DNA from: an uncultured Dokdonia sp.
GTDB lineage: Bacteria; Bacteroidota; Bacteroidia; Flavobacteriales; Flavobacteriaceae
Reading direction: 5' to 3'
Length of the DNA stretch: 43,999 bases
Assembly: GCA_913060645.1 (NCBI GenBank)
Contig: CAJXSW010000011.1
Location: 1-43,999 of the forward strand
This document shows positions 41,756 through 43,999 of this stretch, piece after piece. The translations under genes and the position numbers were made by a program. The notes beneath the pieces are model-generated. The model did not search any database and had not been told where the DNA came from. It saw only the letters and a program-made list of their open reading frames with translations. Every line of letters starts with the position of its first letter. Position 1 is the first letter of the stretch.

Positions 41756-43450
41756 CTAGCGTGCGTAACGACGTTTCCTAATTGCGTTGTAGATGAGACC
41801 AAAGATAAGCAAAATAGCCAGCGGAAGCCCAATAGTAAAGACTTGCCACGTGGTCATACTTTGTGCTGTCTTTTTCATATCAAGAAAAGGAAGCGCAATT
41901 TCTTTACTGCGTATGTTAATAAGCCCAGTGTCATCAAGGAGATAGTTAATCGCATTGAGCAAAAACTCTTTATTTCCATAGCTGGTTCTTGTGTAATAAT
42001 CAAATCCTAATTCTAGTGGTTGCCCGCGTGCATCAAGACTATTTGAGATTATATCACCATCGGCTATGAGAATAAGCTTAGGATTTTTTTGTGCGCTTTC
42101 GCGAAAATTACTTTTATCACTTCCATCTGGTAATACTCTATTAGTAAAAGCCGAATTAAACGAGCCTTCTAGTAGAACGGCAAGTGGTTGCTGTCCGCTT
42201 TGAAAATCACTTTCTAAAGGTTCAATATCTACCTGGCCGAGAGAGATTTCTCGTGGCGTACTTTCTATTTTAGTATAAATACTAGATTGCAATAAGACCG
42301 TTTTATTTACGCCTCTATTGTTGTCTAATAAAGTGATAGGATTTGCATAATTGAAAAGAACAGGCTTTTCAATATTAGTATTTATGGGATGCGTATTCAT
42401 ACTAGGTACTTGTGGTCTATACAACCATGGTAGCTGTATGTACTGAGCATCACTGCCATCACCAGAAGCAACACTAAGCGGGGCAGAGTAGAGATCTACT
42501 ACTAAGGATGGGTCTACTCTAATCCCATATTTGAATAGTTGGTCATCTAGATTAATATCTCTAGGGAAAGCAATAGTTTTACCTTGATCATTGCGAAGAC
42601 TATCATCTTCCATGGCTACAGCATCTAGCATCCAAAGGCTGTTACCACCGTTCATGATATATTGATCAATCACATACTTCTGCTTATCTGTAAATGCTTT
42701 TGTGGGCTTTGCAATAACTACTAGATCAAAGGTGTTTTGTAAAGCTTTGAGCGCTTTATCTGGATCTTGATTTGCAAATTCCATCGGGAAAGGTGCAATA
42801 TTGTAAGTGTCACCCAGTTTACGAAACATATCTGCAATGTTTGCATCTGGTAGCTCTCCATTATCTCTCAATACAGCAATACGCTTAGACTTTGCATTTA
42901 ATGTACTGTGTAAACTTTCGGCAAATACGTATTCAAGGTTTTGGATGGAGGCATATACGAGTTGTTCTGGAGAAGCGCCTACTACATTCTTTACAAGTCC
43001 TACCGGTACTGCCTTGTCATTGAAATTTATAGTAGCCCACGGAAAAATAGTTTGCGTGGTCTCCTTTCCGTTTTCTTTTACTTTGAGAGGGATGGTGGTC
43101 ATCCCAAACTCATTAAATTGTCCCGCTACTTCGGCTATATTTTCTCCTTCTTCTACGGGGTTTGAAAATTCGAACCTAATGTTATCATTATAAGCTTGCA
43201 TTTCCTCTAGCAGGTAACGCGTCTCGTTTTGAAGTTTTTTAAACTCCGCAGGAAAATTTCCTTTTAGAAAAACATCAATAATAAGCGGACTGTCTATTTG
43301 ATCTAATAAATCAAGCGTAGGATCACTTAAACTGTAACGTTGATCTTGTGTTAGGTCATAGCGCTTGTGAACTAGCGAACCTATAACGTTAATTATAAAT
43401 AGGCCGATAATTACAAGAAGAAGTGATAGTATGTATTTTAAATTTTTCAC
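41756..43450 (-). CDS. gldG: Gliding motility-associated ABC transporter component GldG
   Basis: 564 residues. An N-terminal membrane helix (about 6-27), a large extracytoplasmic region and a C-terminal membrane helix (about 535-556) are followed by the basic tail KRRYAR. Family features include the KRYDLTQDQRYSLSDPT start and a long ABC-type uncharacterised-transport (GldG/IFT52-like) body. With GldF and GldA it forms an ABC transporter needed for gliding in Flavobacterium. The start overlaps the gldF stop by 4 nt. A decayed palindrome copy lies in the gene at 42097-42106. Confidence 0.95.
   Translation of the reverse strand: MKNLKYILSLLLVIIGLFIINVIGSLVHKRYDLTQDQRYSLSDPTLDLLDQIDSPLIIDVFLKGNFPAEFKKLQNETRYLLEEMQAYNDNIRFEFSNPVEEGENIAEVAGQFNEFGMTTIPLKVKENGKETTQTIFPWATINFNDKAVPVGLVKNVVGASPEQLVYASIQNLEYVFAESLHSTLNAKSKRIAVLRDNGELPDANIADMFRKLGDTYNIAPFPMEFANQDPDKALKALQNTFDLVVIAKPTKAFTDKQKYVIDQYIMNGGNSLWMLDAVAMEDDSLRNDQGKTIAFPRDINLDDQLFKYGIRVDPSLVVDLYSAPLSVASGDGSDAQYIQLPWLYRPQVPSMNTHPINTNIEKPVLFNYANPITLLDNNRGVNKTVLLQSSIYTKIESTPREISLGQVDIEPLESDFQSGQQPLAVLLEGSFNSAFTNRVLPDGSDKSNFRESAQKNPKLILIADGDIISNSLDARGQPLELGFDYYTRTSYGNKEFLLNAINYLLDDTGLINIRSKEIALPFLDMKKTAQSMTTWQVFTIGLPLAILLIFGLIYNAIRKRRYAR
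42097..42106. repeat. Decayed palindrome copy in gldG
   Basis: The core TTTCGCGAAA is intact and the left arm CGC remains, but the right arm is lost. Read in another frame (Phe-Arg-Glu-Ser). Confidence 0.6.
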
Positions 43451-43951
43451 GAAAGTGTACTCCTTTTATGCAATCTCATCATCGTAATAATGATAAAGAA
43501 TGCGGTTACACTAATAAAGTAAATGAGATCTCTAGTATCTACCACACCGCGGCTTATGCTAGTATAATGCGATTGTATACCCATTGAATTAATGAAATCT
43601 CTCACGCTGCTTGTTGTACTAAATGCTGCTATGCCTTCTAGTCCAAAATATAAAAAGAAGCTTAAGAACACGGCGATTATAAAAGCTATGATTTGATTAT
43701 CTGTAAGGCTTGAGGCAAATATGCCTATTGCCGTAAATGTTGCAGCTAGAAGCATTAGTCCTATATAACTGCCTATGGTTACTCCTATATCAAGGTTTCC
43801 CACGGGATTACCCAGTTGGTAAATTGCGACTACATAAATAAGTGTGGGTATGATAGCAAGTATGATAAGAGTAAATGCTCCTAAAAATTTTCCTAGTGTT
43901 AACTGGAATTTAGAGATAGGTTTTGTGAGTAACAGTTCTAAGGTGCCTACT
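43447..43951 (-). CDS. gldF: Gliding motility ABC transporter permease GldF (N-terminus missing)
   Basis: The genomic part encodes about 167 C-terminal residues: VGTLELLLTKPISKFQLTLGKFLGA, then several membrane helices and the C-terminal TMMRLHKRSTLS. This fits the ABC-2-type permease GldF, about 240 residues when complete. The apparent start MCIRDR is adapter sequence and must be ignored; the true N-terminus lies beyond the contig. The gene overlaps gldG by 4 nt. Confidence 0.93.
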
Positions 43952-43999
43952 CTGTCTCTTATACACATCTGACGCTGCCGACGAAGAGGATAGTGTAGA
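43952..43999 (-). other. Nextera adapter with i5 index (not genomic)
   Basis: Exact reverse complement of bases 1-48, starting with the inverted mosaic end CTGTCTCTTATACACATCT and carrying the index as AGAGGATA. Confidence 0.98.

Noticed and set aside
43446-43459. TTTCACGAAAGTGT at the gldF/gldG overlap as another decayed palindrome
   Set aside because: Differs from the core by transitions and lies in conserved coding sequence; resemblance may be chance.
43952-43968. Start codon of gldF giving MCIRDR
   Set aside because: These codons are read from adapter; this N-terminal peptide is a well-known library artefact.
1-43999. Perfect 48-bp terminal inverted repeat, as in a linear plasmid or phage
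   Set aside because: Both ends are the Nextera i5 adapter with index and mosaic end; not biological.

Overview
The window is an assembled contig from an AT-rich, marine-type member of the Flavobacteriaceae (Bacteroidota). The evidence is Bacteroidota-type promoters (TTG, about 20 nt, TAnnTTTG), many short lipoprotein signals, gliding genes gldF/gldG, a Bacteroidota hut operon, bacillithiol deacetylase BshB1, DUF4369-TlpA, and a capnine-type sulfonolipid gene pair. Bases 1-48 and 43952-43999 are Nextera library adapter, not genome. Both terminal genes (an S9 oligopeptidase and gldF) are therefore cut.

Layout. 49-4515: S9 peptidase fragment, then a cysteine-synthase-like enzyme and an alpha-oxoamine synthase that fit CapA/CapB of capnine synthesis. 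4591-11654: MscS channel, membrane endonuclease/exonuclease/phosphatase (EEP) protein, TlpA lipoprotein, an 800-residue GAF protein and an HD-PycTM protein. 11703-19302: two convergent 1.2-kaa paralogues, each a metallophosphoesterase plus a kinase-like middle plus an Omp85-type barrel; one phosphoesterase active site is intact and the other is lost. 19415-26315: small protein, MEMO-like lipoprotein, second EEP protein, YbjQ protein, membrane-bound HTH regulator, AGCS symporter, pirin. 26426-33521: GreA/B-like factor with an FAD protein, unknown proteins, DUF2254, coiled-coil protein, MBL lipoprotein, GNAT. 33502-36324: hutI, transglutaminase-like gene, hutG, with the GNAT gene at the end. 36515-38895: Cys/Met-metabolism PLP enzyme, bshB1, an interrupted secreted-protein gene. 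39031-43951: tRNA-His, M28 peptidase, dnaN, gldG, gldF.

The strongest unexplained signal is a perfect palindrome with core TTTCGCGAAA, usually CGCTTTCGCGAAAGCG and extended to 20-24 bp between genes. It occurs 13 times, plus two decayed copies, spread across the whole window. Seven good copies lie between genes. Six lie inside genes, and five of those are read in the same frame as Ala-Phe-Ala-Lys-Ala. This behaves like a genome-wide iterated DNA motif, not like a terminator or an operator of one regulon.

Functional themes are the cell envelope and gliding (capA/capB, gldFG, Omp85 paralogues, MscS), sulfur and thiol metabolism (CapA, Cys/Met PLP enzyme, BshB1) and histidine degradation (hutI, hutG). 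All functions are inferred from reading protein motifs; no database search was run.
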